Origin: Variovorax sp. PBL-H6
GTDB taxonomy: Bacteria > Pseudomonadota > Gammaproteobacteria > Burkholderiales > Burkholderiaceae_C
NCBI RefSeq assembly: GCF_901827155.1
Contig: NZ_LR594659.1
Span: 5,800,501-5,864,500 of the forward strand
Direction of reading: 5' to 3'
Length of the DNA: 64,000 nt
The notes under the pieces were generated by a model, which was given only the letters and a program-made list of their open reading frames with translations, had not been told where the DNA came from and searched no databases. Positions 18,097 through 26,975 of this stretch are shown one piece after another. A program made the translations under genes and the position numbers. Each line of letters begins with the position of its first letter. Positions within the stretch are counted from its first letter, which is position 1.

Positions 18097-19194
18097 ATGG
18101 ACATCGCCTTCTTCGCCTCCAGCCTGGTCTCGGCCTACTGGAACGGCGCCGCGACCTACTACCGCGGCATCGTGCGCGCCCTGCACGAGCGCGGCCATCG
18201 CGTGCGCTTCTACGAACCCGACGCCTATGGCCGCCAGCAGCACCGCGACATCGAGGACCCCGACTGGGCCGAGGTGATCGTCTACCCCGGCGAGGGCGAG
18301 CACCATGCGCTGCGCATGGTCGAGCAGGCCCGCGGCGCGGACCTGGTGGTGAAGGCCAGCGGCGTGGGCGTGTTCGATGCGCTGCTGGAGGCCGCGGTGC
18401 TCGACCTCAAGAGCCCGCGCACGCGCGTCGCCTTCTGGGACGTGGACGCGCCCGCCACGCTCGAGCGCATGGACGCCGATCCGGCCGATCCCTTCCGCGC
18501 GCTGGTGCCGGGCTACGACCTGGTGCTCACCTACGGCGGGGGCCAACCTGTGGTGGCCGCCTACGAGCGCTTCGGTGCGCGGCGCTGCGTGCCCATCTAC
18601 AACGCGCTCGATCCGGCCACGCATCACCCGGTCGAGCCGCTGCCGCACTTCGTCGCGGACCTGTCCTTCCTGGGCAACCGGCTGCCGGACCGCGAGGCCC
18701 GTGTCGACGAGTTCTTCCTGCGTGCCGCCGCCCAGCTGCACGAGGCGCGCTTCCTGCTCGGCGGCAGCGGCTGGGAGGACAAGGCGATGCCCGGCAACGT
18801 GAAATACATCGGCCACGTCTACACGGCCGACCACAACGCGTTCAACTGCACGCCGAAGGCGGTGCTCAACATCAGCCGCGACAGCATGGCGCGCTACGGC
18901 TTTTCGCCCGCCACCCGGGTGTTCGAGGCCGCGGGCGCCGGCGCCTGCCTCATCACCGATGCGTGGGAGGGCATCGAGCTCTTCCTCGAGCCGGACCACG
19001 AGGTGCTGGTCGCGTCCAGCGGCGACGACGTGGCTGCGCACCTCGAGCGGCTGGACCCCGCCTCGGCGCACCGCATCGGCCAGGCCGCCTGCCGGCGCCT
19101 GCTGGCGCATCACACCTACGCGCACCGTGCGGCGCAACTCGAGGCGCTGCTCGAGGGCCGGGAGACGGCACGGGTGGCGGAGCTGGCCCAGTGA
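18097..19194 (+). CDS. CgeB-like glycosyltransferase (second paralogue)
   Basis: A 365-residue protein starting MDIAFFASSLVSAYWNGAAT. The N-terminal S-S-x-x-x-x-WNG motif parallels the WNHGN and WGNGH segments of its neighbours. The donor-binding half includes NISRDSMARYGFSPATRVFEAAGAG and AWEGIELFLEPDHEVLVA. It has the same length as the third copy. The ATG at 18097 lies 13 bases after the previous stop, with an AAGGAAG ribosome site. Cytoplasmic, with no signal peptide. Acceptor unknown. Confidence 0.8.
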   Translation: MDIAFFASSLVSAYWNGAATYYRGIVRALHERGHRVRFYEPDAYGRQQHRDIEDPDWAEVIVYPGEGEHHALRMVEQARGADLVVKASGVGVFDALLEAAVLDLKSPRTRVAFWDVDAPATLERMDADPADPFRALVPGYDLVLTYGGGQPVVAAYERFGARRCVPIYNALDPATHHPVEPLPHFVADLSFLGNRLPDREARVDEFFLRAAAQLHEARFLLGGSGWEDKAMPGNVKYIGHVYTADHNAFNCTPKAVLNISRDSMARYGFSPATRVFEAAGAGACLITDAWEGIELFLEPDHEVLVASSGDDVAAHLERLDPASAHRIGQAACRRLLAHHTYAHRAAQLEALLEGRETARVAELAQ

Positions 19195-19223
19195 GCCGAA
19201 GCGAGCCACGTGGAGGCCCATCC

Positions 19224-20321
19224 ATGAACCCAGCCCCGCTGCGCATCGCGATCATCGGCCTGTCGATCACCTCGTCCTGGGGCAACGGCCACGCGACCAC
19301 CTACCGCGGGCTGGTGCGCGAGCTGGCCGCGCGCGGGCACGACGTGCTCTTCCTCGAATGCGACGTGCCCTGGTACGCCGGCCATCGCGACCTGCCGCAG
19401 CCGCCCTTCGGCCGCACCGTGCTCTACGAGGACCTGGAGGCGCTGCAGCGCAACCATGCCGAAGACATCGGCGCGGCGGACCTGGTGATCGTCGGCTCCT
19501 TCGTGCGCGACGGCGTCGCGGTCGGCGATTGGGTCCAGGCCGAAGCCTCCGGCCTCACGGCCTTCTACGACATCGACACGCCCGTCACGCTTGCGCGCCT
19601 GCGCGAACCGCCGCCGGGCGAGGCGCCCTACCTCGACGCGCGGCAGATCGCCGGCTACGACCTGTACCTCTCGTTCACCGGCGGCCCGACGCTGGCCCGG
19701 CTGGAGCGTGAGTTCGGCTCCCCAGCGGCCCGGGTGCTCCACTGCGCGGTCGATCCCGCGCTTTATTTCCCTGAGCCGCTGCCGCTGCAGTGGGACCTCG
19801 GCTACATGGGCACCTACAGCGACGACCGCCAGCCGCGGGTCGAGCGCATGCTGCTGCAGCCGGCGCGGCAGTGGCACGCAGGCCGCTTCGCCGTCGCCGG
19901 GGCCCAATACCCTGCTGGCATGGACTGGCCGGGCAACGTGCAGCACATCGAGCACCTGCCGCCGGCCGAGCACCGCGCCTTCTACAACCGCCAGCGCTTC
20001 ACGCTCAACGTCACGCGCGACGACATGATCGAAGCCGGCTGGTCGCCCAGCGTCCGGCTGTTCGAGGCGGCGGCCTGCGGCACGCCGATCGTGAGCGACC
20101 GGTGGGAGGGCATCGAGACCCTGCTCGAGCCCGGGCGCGAGATCTTCCTGGCCGACTCTGCGGCCGAGGTGCTGCGGCTGTTGCGCGAGCTGCCGGAGAA
20201 CGAGCGCCTCGCGGTCGGCGAGCGGGCGCGCACCCGCATCCTGGCCCAGCACACGGCCGCGCACCGCGCCGCGCAGCTCGAAGGCTATGTGCACGCACTG
20301 CGTGCCCGCGAGGCGGCATGA
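19224..20321 (+). CDS. CgeB-like glycosyltransferase (third paralogue)
   Basis: A 365-residue protein starting MNPAPLRIAIIGLSITSSWG. It shares with the preceding copy NVTRDDMIEAGWSPSVRLFEAAACG and RWEGIETLLEPGREIFLA, including the position of the WEGIE motif, and is clearly homologous along its length. A GTGGAGG ribosome site lies upstream. The stop overlaps an ATG (ATGA) at 20318, but the methyltransferase more likely starts at 20336. It probably acts on the same growing glycan as its two paralogues. Confidence 0.8.
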   Translation: MNPAPLRIAIIGLSITSSWGNGHATTYRGLVRELAARGHDVLFLECDVPWYAGHRDLPQPPFGRTVLYEDLEALQRNHAEDIGAADLVIVGSFVRDGVAVGDWVQAEASGLTAFYDIDTPVTLARLREPPPGEAPYLDARQIAGYDLYLSFTGGPTLARLEREFGSPAARVLHCAVDPALYFPEPLPLQWDLGYMGTYSDDRQPRVERMLLQPARQWHAGRFAVAGAQYPAGMDWPGNVQHIEHLPPAEHRAFYNRQRFTLNVTRDDMIEAGWSPSVRLFEAAACGTPIVSDRWEGIETLLEPGREIFLADSAAEVLRLLRELPENERLAVGERARTRILAQHTAAHRAAQLEGYVHALRAREAA

Positions 20322-20335
20322 AGGAGCGCGCAGCC

Positions 20336-21142
20336 ATGTCCAGCCCCGAGCCCGGCCGCGCGGACGCCGATGCGCTGCAGCGCCGCATCGACGCGCTCGC
20401 GCCCTGGTTCCACAACCTCCACCTGCCTGGTGGCGTACAGACCTTGCCGCAACATTTTCTCGGCGGCGACTTCCCGCGCTTCAAGTGGCAGCAGATCGAG
20501 CCCTTCGTGCCCGCCGACCTGCGCGGCTGGCGCGTGCTGGACGTCGGCTGCAATGCGGGCTTCTACAGCTTCGAGCTCGCGCGCCGCGGCGCCTCGGTGC
20601 TGGGCATCGACGTCGATGCGCACTACCTGGCGCAGGCCCGATGGGCGGCCCAGGAATTCGGGCTCGAGTCGCAGGTGGAATTCCGCCGCATGGAGGTCTA
20701 CGACCTCGCGCGCTCCGACGAGATGTTCGACCTCGTGTGGTTCATGGGCGTCTTCTACCACCTGCGCTATCCGCTGCTCGCGCTGGACCTGCTGGCCCGC
20801 CGCACGCGGCGCCTGCTGATGTTCCAGACCCTCACGATGCCGGGCGATTCGGTGTATGCCAACACCGCCGACTGCCCGATCGAGGACCGCACGCCGCTCC
20901 TCGAGTCGGGCTGGCCGCGCATGGCCTTCATCGAGCATCGGCTGGCGAACGATCCCACCAATTGGTGGGCGCCCAACCATGCGGCCGTCGAGGCCATGCT
21001 GCGGTCCAGCGGCCTGCGGGTGGAGGCGCGCCCGGGGCACGAGATCTATCTCTGTGCGCCCGACGAAGAGGCTGCGCGCGCCCGCACGCTGTACGCGTCG
21101 CAGTTCGACGCGGCAGCCGGAGCGATCCGTGGCGACGGATGA
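20336..21142 (+). CDS. SAM-dependent methyltransferase, CmoB-like (possibly TIGR04290 group)
   Basis: A 268-residue class I methyltransferase. SAM motif I is WRVLDVGCNAGFYSFELARRG, followed by LGIDVDAHYLAQARWAA and the post-motif FDLVWFMGVFYHLRYPLLALDLL. The pattern resembles DUF1698/CmoB-like enzymes and recalls the Ramlibacter-type methyltransferase family TIGR04290; that assignment is from memory of the family and should be checked. ATG 20336 is preferred over the overlapping ATG 20318 because AAGGAGCG ends 8 bases before it. It probably methylates the sugar or cyclitol product of this locus. Confidence 0.8.
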   Translation: MSSPEPGRADADALQRRIDALAPWFHNLHLPGGVQTLPQHFLGGDFPRFKWQQIEPFVPADLRGWRVLDVGCNAGFYSFELARRGASVLGIDVDAHYLAQARWAAQEFGLESQVEFRRMEVYDLARSDEMFDLVWFMGVFYHLRYPLLALDLLARRTRRLLMFQTLTMPGDSVYANTADCPIEDRTPLLESGWPRMAFIEHRLANDPTNWWAPNHAAVEAMLRSSGLRVEARPGHEIYLCAPDEEAARARTLYASQFDAAAGAIRGDG

Positions 21143-21689
21143 TGCGGCGCCGGCACAGCCGCCGGACCCGGAAGGCTCGGGCGAGATGGCCGGCCTCATC
21201 GACCGCAACATCGAGGCATTGATCCGGCGGCGCCGCCAGGAACAGCGCGAGACCGCCCTGCAGGAAAGGATCGCCGATGCGATCACCTCCTTCGCGGGCA
21301 GCATGAAATTCGTCTACCTGCATTTGCTCGTCTACGGCGCCTGGATCGCGGCCAACCTCGGCTGGCTGCCGCCGGTGCCTCGCTTCGACCCCACCTTCGT
21401 GGTCCTCGCCATGGCGGCCTCGGTCGAGGCCATCTTTATCTCCACGTTCGTGCTGGTGAGCCAGAACCGCATGGCCGCGCAGGCGGACCAGCGCGCCGAC
21501 CTGGACCTGCAGATCAGCCTGCTTTCCGAGCACGAGATCACCCGCCTGGTCACGCTGGTCGGCGAGATGGCCCGCCGCATGGGCGTGCCCGAGGCGCACG
21601 ACCCGGAACTGGAGGAGCTCAAGCGTGATGTCGCGCCCGAGCAGGTGCTCGACCGCATGCAGCAAAGCGAGCGCAAGCTCGACCGATGA
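21129..21689 (+). CDS. DUF1003 family membrane protein
   Basis: A 186-residue protein with two closely spaced transmembrane segments, FVYLHLLVYGAWIAANLGWLP and FVVLAMAASVEAIFISTFVLVSQ. The family signature SQNRMAAQADQRADLDLQISLLSEHEITRL follows. These are the features of DUF1003, a widespread inner-membrane family without assigned function. The start chosen is GTG 21129, overlapping the methyltransferase by 14 bases; ATG 21186 (MAGLIDRN) would give 167 residues. It closes the ten-gene run from 11592. Confidence 0.8.
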   Translation: MATDDAAPAQPPDPEGSGEMAGLIDRNIEALIRRRRQEQRETALQERIADAITSFAGSMKFVYLHLLVYGAWIAANLGWLPPVPRFDPTFVVLAMAASVEAIFISTFVLVSQNRMAAQADQRADLDLQISLLSEHEITRLVTLVGEMARRMGVPEAHDPELEELKRDVAPEQVLDRMQQSERKLDR

Positions 21690-21731
21690 GTCGCACGGCC
21701 CCTGCGGCGGCCGGAGGACCGGTTGCGCCGC

Positions 21732-21747
21732 GGGCACGCCGAATGCC
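21732..21747 (+). promoter_or_regulatory. Sigma-54 -24/-12 promoter candidate upstream of the hybrid kinase
   Basis: GGGCACGCCGAATGCC: GG, CACG, four bases, AT, GC. It differs from consensus at the first base and at one T of TTGC. Predicted start near 21758 would give a leader of about 145 bases to ATG 21903. It lies in a 213-base gap with no gene. Confidence 0.5.
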
Positions 21748-21902
21748 GGAGATGACGCAACGGTCGGCCAGCGCCCGGGATTCACCTTGCTGGGCGAGAA
21801 GGTACTCAGCTGCATCCGCACCGGCGGCGTAGCCGCTGGCTCGCATAATCATCATCGACCTGACGTGCCGAGACTGGCCCAGGCCAAACGGGACTGCGAG
21901 CC

Positions 21903-24900
21903 ATGAACGACATCCACCCTGACCATTTCGAGGAAGCTCACTCCGAGCTGATCGACAACGTGGTCCCCACGCGGGGTTACGGTCTGACGCCGCTGGTAGG
22001 CCTCGGCGGCTCGGCCGGTGCAATCCAGGCACTGCAGGTCTTCTTGCAGAGCGTGCCACCCGAAAGCGGCCTGGCCTTCGTGGTCATCCTGCACCTGGCA
22101 GCCGAGCGGGAAAGCATCCTCGCCGATATCCTCCAGCGCGCCACCCCGATGCGCGTCGTGCAGGTGCAGCAGACCAGCAAGGTCGTGCCCAACACGGTCT
22201 ACGTCATCCCGCCGGGCAAGGCGATCAAGTCGGCCAACGGCTACCTGCGGCTGACCGATCTGGAGTCGAAGCCCGGCCGCCGGATGGCTGTCGACTACTT
22301 CTTCCGCGCACTGGCGGACACCCATGGTGCCCATTCGGCGGCCATCGTGCTGTCCGGCGGCGACGGCGACGGCGCCATCGGCATCAAGCGCATCAAGGAA
22401 CGCGGCGGGCTCACGATCGCGCAAGATCCCGACGAGGCGGAGCACGGCAGCATGCCAGGGGCGGCCATCGCGACCGGCATGGTCGACTGGGTGCTGCCGG
22501 TGTCGCAGATGGCGGCCCGCCTGCTGGATTACTACAAGATCGAGAAGCTGCTGCGGCTGCCGCCCGAAGAGGGCGCGCAGCCGGCGAGCGGGCCGCCGAC
22601 CGATTCCGACGAGGCCATCCTGCGCGAGATCCTCAATTTCCTGCGCGCGCGCACCGGCCGCGATTTTTCCTATTACAAGCGCGCCACCATCGTGCGCCGG
22701 ATCGGCCGCCGCATGCAGGTCAACGGGGTCAACGACCTCCCGTCGTACCTGAACTGCATGCGCACGCGCTCCGGCGAAGCCGGTGCGCTGCTGCAGGACC
22801 TGCTCATCAGCGTGACCAACTTCTTCCGCGACGCCGAATGCTTCGACGCGCTGGCGTCGCACCTCCCGGAGCTGTTCGTCGGCAAGGGCCCGAACGACAC
22901 GGTTCGTGCCTGGGTGACGGCCTGCGCCACCGGCGAGGAAGCCTACTCGGTCGCCATGCTCCTGGCCGAGCACGCGCGCACGCTGGACGTGGCGCCCACC
23001 ATCCAGGTGTTCGCCAGCGACCTGGACGAGAACGCCGTCCAGGCCGCGCGCGACGGCATCTACCCCGCGGCCATCGAGGCCGATGTTTCCCCGGAGCGCC
23101 TGCGCCGCTTCTTCATCAAGGAGCACGGCAGCTACCGGGTGCGGCGGGAGTTGCGCGAGACCGTGCTCTTCGCGACGCACGACCTGCTCAAGGACTCGCC
23201 GTTCTCGCGCCTGGACCTGGTCACCTGTCGCAACCTGCTGATCTACCTGGACCCGCACGCCCAGGCGCGCGTGTTCGACGTGCTGCACTTCGCGCTGCTG
23301 CCGCGCGGGCGGCTGTTCCTCGGGACCTCCGAATCGGTGGACGAGGGGAGCCAGTATTTCACCGTGCTCGACAAGAAGCACCGCATCTACGCACAGCGCC
23401 CAGCGCCGCGCACCGGCCTGCCGGTCCCGAATGGGCCCAGCACCCTGTCACTCGCACTGGACAGCCGGCACGCCGTGCCGGAGGCGCCGGTCATCGCCGG
23501 ACGCCTGTTCGAGCAGCAGCACTTCATCGCCGGACGACGCGCGGACGGTCCGGACATCCGGGGCGTCTCCTGGGGCGAGCTGCACCTGAAGCTGCTGGAG
23601 CACCTCGGGCCGCCCTCGGCCCTGGTCGACGCCGAGCACGACATCGTGCACCTGTCGGCCAGCGCGGCGCAGCTGCTGCAGCACGCGGCGGGCGAGCCGA
23701 CCCGCAATCTGCTGCGGCTGGTCCCCTCCGCGCTGCGCATCGAACTGCGCACCGCGCTGCACCGGGCCATGCAGGGCGGCGAGCCGGTCGAGACGCCGAA
23801 GCTGCAGTTGCCGGCAGGCAGCGAGACCCGGGCGCTCACCATGCGGGTGATCCCGGTGAAGGACGGCCGCCATGAAATGGCCCTGGTGCTCTTCGACATG
23901 GAGGCTCCCGGCGCGGCGCCCTCGCCCTCGCCGTCGGCGGCGTCGGACGCGCACTCGCCGCTGGTCGCCCAGCTCGACCACGAGCTGGAGCGCATGCGCA
24001 CGCACCTGCGCGACACCGTCGAGCAGTACGAGACTTCGACGCAGGAGCTCAAGGCCAGCAACGAGGAGCTGCAGGCCATCAACGAGGAGCTGCGCTCGGC
24101 CACCGAGGAACTGGAGACCAGCCGGGAAGAACTGCAGTCCATCAACGAGGAGCTGGTCACCGTCAACCACGAGCTCAAGACCAAGGTCGACGAGCTCGCG
24201 CATTCCAACAGCGACATGCAGAATCTGATGGATGCGACGGCGATCGCCACCATCTTCCTGGACCGCGACCTGTGCATCACCCGCTACACGCCCATGGCGG
24301 TGCGGCTGTTCAACCTGATCCCCGGCGACCTGGGGCGGCCGCTGAGCGACCTGACGCCCAAGCTGCAGTACCCGGAACTCGGCGGCGATGCGCAAGAGGT
24401 CCTCGACCGGCTCGCGCCCATCGAACGCGAGGTGGGGCGCCCGGACGGCAGCTGGTTCCTGGCACGGCTGTCGCCCTATCGGGCCGCCGAGGATCGCATT
24501 GCCGGTGTCGTGCTCTCGTTCATCGACATCAGCGAACGCAAGAAGGCCGAGAAGGTGAGCCAATGGCTTTCGGCCGTGGTCGCCTCCTCGATGGACGCGA
24601 TCATCAGCTTCTCGCTCGAGGGCAAGATCCTGAGCTGGAACGCCGGCGCGCGCCGCGTTTTCGGCTACGTTGCGGAGGAAGCCGTCGGCCAGCCGCTCGA
24701 ACTGCTGACCAGCGAAGACGGCGACGCCGCGCGCCTTCTGCAGCGGATCACGCAGGGGCTGGGCATCGAGGCCCTGGAAACGGTGCAGCGCGCCAAGGAC
24801 GGCAGCGCCATCCACGTGTCGCTCACGGCGTCTCCGATCCGCGATGCCGACGACAACGTGGCGGGCGGCACCGCCACGGTGCGCGACATCGGCGAGGCCA

Positions 24901-26504
24901 GGCAGGCGGCGGAAGCGCTGCGCCGCAGCGAGGAAAGGCTGCGCCTGGTGGTGGAGAACGCACGCGACTACGCGATCTTCTCCACCGACCTCGAACGCAC
25001 CATCACGAGCTGGAACAAGGGCGCCCAGCAATTGCTCGGCTACACCGAGGCCGAGGCGCTGGGGCGGCGTGGCGACCTCATCTTCACCGAGGAAGACCGG
25101 AGCGCCGGCGCGCCGGTGCAGGAAACACAGACCGCGCTCAGCGAGGGGAGAGCGGCCGACGAGCGCTTCCACTTGCGCAAGGACGGCAGCCGTTTCTGGG
25201 GCAGCGGCACGATGATGCGCATGGAGGACAGCTCCGGCGAACCGGTCGGCTTCGTGAAGATCCTGCGCGACCAGACGCAGGCGCGCGAAGCGCAAGCCGC
25301 GCTCAAGCGCAGCCAGGCCGAGCTGATGGATGCGCTGCAGGAGAACGAGGCCGCGCGCACCCGGCTGGAGGCAGCCGACGCCGCCAAGGACCGCTTCCTG
25401 GCCGTGCTCTCGCACGAGCTGCGCAACCCGCTGGCCGCCGTGACGAGCGCCGCCGCCCTGCTGACCGATGGCGCGAGCACCCAGCCGCAGCGCGAGCAGG
25501 CGTCCCAGATCGTACGGCGCCAGTCCCGCACGATGAAGGTCCTGCTCGACGACCTGCTGGACGTGTCGCGCCTGACCGTGGGGCAGCTCGAGCTGCACGT
25601 GCAGGACGTGGCGCTGTGCAGCGTGGTCCAGGCCGCGCTCGAGACCGCGGAGCCGCTGCTGAAGGCCGCGCAGCACCTGCTGTCGACCCGCATGCCGGAC
25701 CGGCCGGTCTACGTGCGCGTCGATCCGCTGCGCATCGCACAGGTCATCGTCAACCTGCTGACCAACGCGGCCAAGTACACCGCGCCGGGCGGCGAGGTGT
25801 CGCTGGAGGTGGAAGTGGGCGACAGCGAGGTGGAGATCGTCGTGAGCGACAACGGCGTCGGCATGACGCCCGAGACGATCGACCGCATCTTCGAGCTCTA
25901 CGCGCAGGGGCCGGCCGCGGCGCACCGCAACAACGACGGCCTGGGCGTGGGGCTGGCGCTGGTGCGCAACATCGTCCGGCTGCACGGCGGCCAGGTCGAG
26001 GCCGAAAGCGAGGGCCCCGGGAAGGGCAGCCGCTTCCGCGTGCGGCTGCCGCTCGGCAGCGCAGCGGCGGCCTCGCCACCGTTGCCGGCCGCGGCCCCCG
26101 CCCGGCTCGGCAGGACACGGGTGCTGATCGTCGACGACAACGAGGACGCCGCGTGGACCCTGTCCATGCTGCTGAAATCGGAGGGACACGAGACGACGGT
26201 CGCCGGCAGCGGCCCGGAAGCCCTGGCCTTGGCCGAAAGCGCGATGCCCGATGTGGCCGTGCTGGACATCGGCATGCCGGGCATGAACGGCATCGAGGTG
26301 GCCACGCGGCTGCGCGCAATGCCCTCAGGCAACAGGCTGGTGGTGATCGCGCTCACCGGCTGGGGCAGCAAGACCGAGGGCATGAACCTGCTGGAGCGCG
26401 GCTTCGACATGCATCTGAGCAAGCCGATCGAGGCGAACCGGTTGATTGACGCCATGGCGCAGATGCTGAAGGAGCGCGGCGCGGGCTGGCACGAAGGCGG
26501 CTAG
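21903..26504 (+). CDS. CheB-CheR-PAS hybrid histidine kinase with C-terminal receiver
   Basis: A 1533-residue soluble signalling protein. Domain order: CheB methylesterase (about 28-205; GLGGSAGAIQAL, ILHLAAE, LSGGDGDGAIG for the Ser-His-Asp set), CheR methyltransferase (about 235-500; RRIGRRMQ, SAM loop VTACATGEEAYSVAM), a heptad coiled coil (about 695-765; LQAINEELRSATEELET type repeats), three PAS regions (about 770-1135), HisKA with AVLSHELRNPLAAV (His about 1171), HATPase with NLLTNAAKYT, DNGVGM and GLGVGLALVRNIV, and a receiver with VLIVDDNEDA and phospho-acceptor Asp1455 in AVLDIGMPG. No transmembrane segment is seen. It is the likely partner of the NtrC-type regulator. It overlaps the convergent CBS gene by four bases. 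Confidence 0.93.
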   Translation: MNDIHPDHFEEAHSELIDNVVPTRGYGLTPLVGLGGSAGAIQALQVFLQSVPPESGLAFVVILHLAAERESILADILQRATPMRVVQVQQTSKVVPNTVYVIPPGKAIKSANGYLRLTDLESKPGRRMAVDYFFRALADTHGAHSAAIVLSGGDGDGAIGIKRIKERGGLTIAQDPDEAEHGSMPGAAIATGMVDWVLPVSQMAARLLDYYKIEKLLRLPPEEGAQPASGPPTDSDEAILREILNFLRARTGRDFSYYKRATIVRRIGRRMQVNGVNDLPSYLNCMRTRSGEAGALLQDLLISVTNFFRDAECFDALASHLPELFVGKGPNDTVRAWVTACATGEEAYSVAMLLAEHARTLDVAPTIQVFASDLDENAVQAARDGIYPAAIEADVSPERLRRFFIKEHGSYRVRRELRETVLFATHDLLKDSPFSRLDLVTCRNLLIYLDPHAQARVFDVLHFALLPRGRLFLGTSESVDEGSQYFTVLDKKHRIYAQRPAPRTGLPVPNGPSTLSLALDSRHAVPEAPVIAGRLFEQQHFIAGRRADGPDIRGVSWGELHLKLLEHLGPPSALVDAEHDIVHLSASAAQLLQHAAGEPTRNLLRLVPSALRIELRTALHRAMQGGEPVETPKLQLPAGSETRALTMRVIPVKDGRHEMALVLFDMEAPGAAPSPSPSAASDAHSPLVAQLDHELERMRTHLRDTVEQYETSTQELKASNEELQAINEELRSATEELETSREELQSINEELVTVNHELKTKVDELAHSNSDMQNLMDATAIATIFLDRDLCITRYTPMAVRLFNLIPGDLGRPLSDLTPKLQYPELGGDAQEVLDRLAPIEREVGRPDGSWFLARLSPYRAAEDRIAGVVLSFIDISERKKAEKVSQWLSAVVASSMDAIISFSLEGKILSWNAGARRVFGYVAEEAVGQPLELLTSEDGDAARLLQRITQGLGIEALETVQRAKDGSAIHVSLTASPIRDADDNVAGGTATVRDIGEARQAAEALRRSEERLRLVVENARDYAIFSTDLERTITSWNKGAQQLLGYTEAEALGRRGDLIFTEEDRSAGAPVQETQTALSEGRAADERFHLRKDGSRFWGSGTMMRMEDSSGEPVGFVKILRDQTQAREAQAALKRSQAELMDALQENEAARTRLEAADAAKDRFLAVLSHELRNPLAAVTSAAALLTDGASTQPQREQASQIVRRQSRTMKVLLDDLLDVSRLTVGQLELHVQDVALCSVVQAALETAEPLLKAAQHLLSTRMPDRPVYVRVDPLRIAQVIVNLLTNAAKYTAPGGEVSLEVEVGDSEVEIVVSDNGVGMTPETIDRIFELYAQGPAAAHRNNDGLGVGLALVRNIVRLHGGQVEAESEGPGKGSRFRVRLPLGSAAAASPPLPAAAPARLGRTRVLIVDDNEDAAWTLSMLLKSEGHETTVAGSGPEALALAESAMPDVAVLDIGMPGMNGIEVATRLRAMPSGNRLVVIALTGWGSKTEGMNLLERGFDMHLSKPIEANRLIDAMAQMLKERGAGWHEGG

Positions 26505-26893
26505 GTCGACCAGTGCAACCCGGCCTGAACCTCGCTCAGCTCGCCCAGCAACAGCATGCCCACCAGCTGCCGCCGGCGGTCCACCACCGGCAGGCGCCGC
26601 ACCCGCGCATGGCGCATCCGCGCGACGACATCGTCGATCGACTCGTCCTCGTAGCAGGAGAGCAGTTCGGCGTTCATGAGGTAGCCGAGCGGCGTATGGG
26701 CTGGCGGGAGCCCGCGCGCAACACCGCGCACGGCGATGTCCCGGTCGCTGACCATGCCGACCAGCCGGCCGGCATCGCAGACCGGGATCACGGCAACGTC
26801 GAGCTCGGCCATCACCTGGGCCGCGGCCTCGGCCGTATCTCGCGGCGACATCGCGCGGACGCCCCGCGTCATGTGGTCGGAGACTGTCGTCAT
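26501..26893 (-). CDS. Tandem CBS domain protein
   Basis: A 130-residue protein made of two CBS motifs: MTRGVRAMSPRDTAEAAAQVM...VIPVCDAGRLVGMVSDRDI and MNAELLSCYEDESIDDVVARM...RRLPVVDRRRQLVGMLLLGEL. Such stand-alone pairs bind adenine nucleotides and act as energy or redox sensors or as partners of other proteins. It has its own sigma-54-like promoter at 26955-26969 although it lies directly downstream of the NtrC-type gene on the same strand, so it is probably both cotranscribed and separately induced. Confidence 0.88.
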   Translation of the reverse strand: MTTVSDHMTRGVRAMSPRDTAEAAAQVMAELDVAVIPVCDAGRLVGMVSDRDIAVRGVARGLPPAHTPLGYLMNAELLSCYEDESIDDVVARMRHARVRRLPVVDRRRQLVGMLLLGELSEVQAGLHWST

Positions 26894-26954
26894 GAATGGC
26901 TTCCGTCCTGCAAAGCAGAAATGCGCAATAGGCGCATTCCCGCATTCGGTTCCG

Positions 26955-26969
26955 GCAACCGGCGTGCCC
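26955..26969 (-). promoter_or_regulatory. Sigma-54 -24/-12 promoter for the CBS gene
   Basis: The minus strand reads GGGCACGCCGGTTGCC: GG-CACG-CCGG-TTGC, one mismatch to TGGCACG-N4-TTGC. It lies in the 82-base gap between the NtrC-type gene stop (26976) and the CBS start (26893), with predicted start near 26943 and a 50-base leader. Confidence 0.75.
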
Positions 26970-26975
26970 GCCGTC

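Noticed and set aside
24451..24470. TGGCACGGCTG-type match inside the hybrid kinase gene
   Set aside because: It lies in the PAS coding region, has TCGC rather than TTGC, and no start codon follows at a normal distance.
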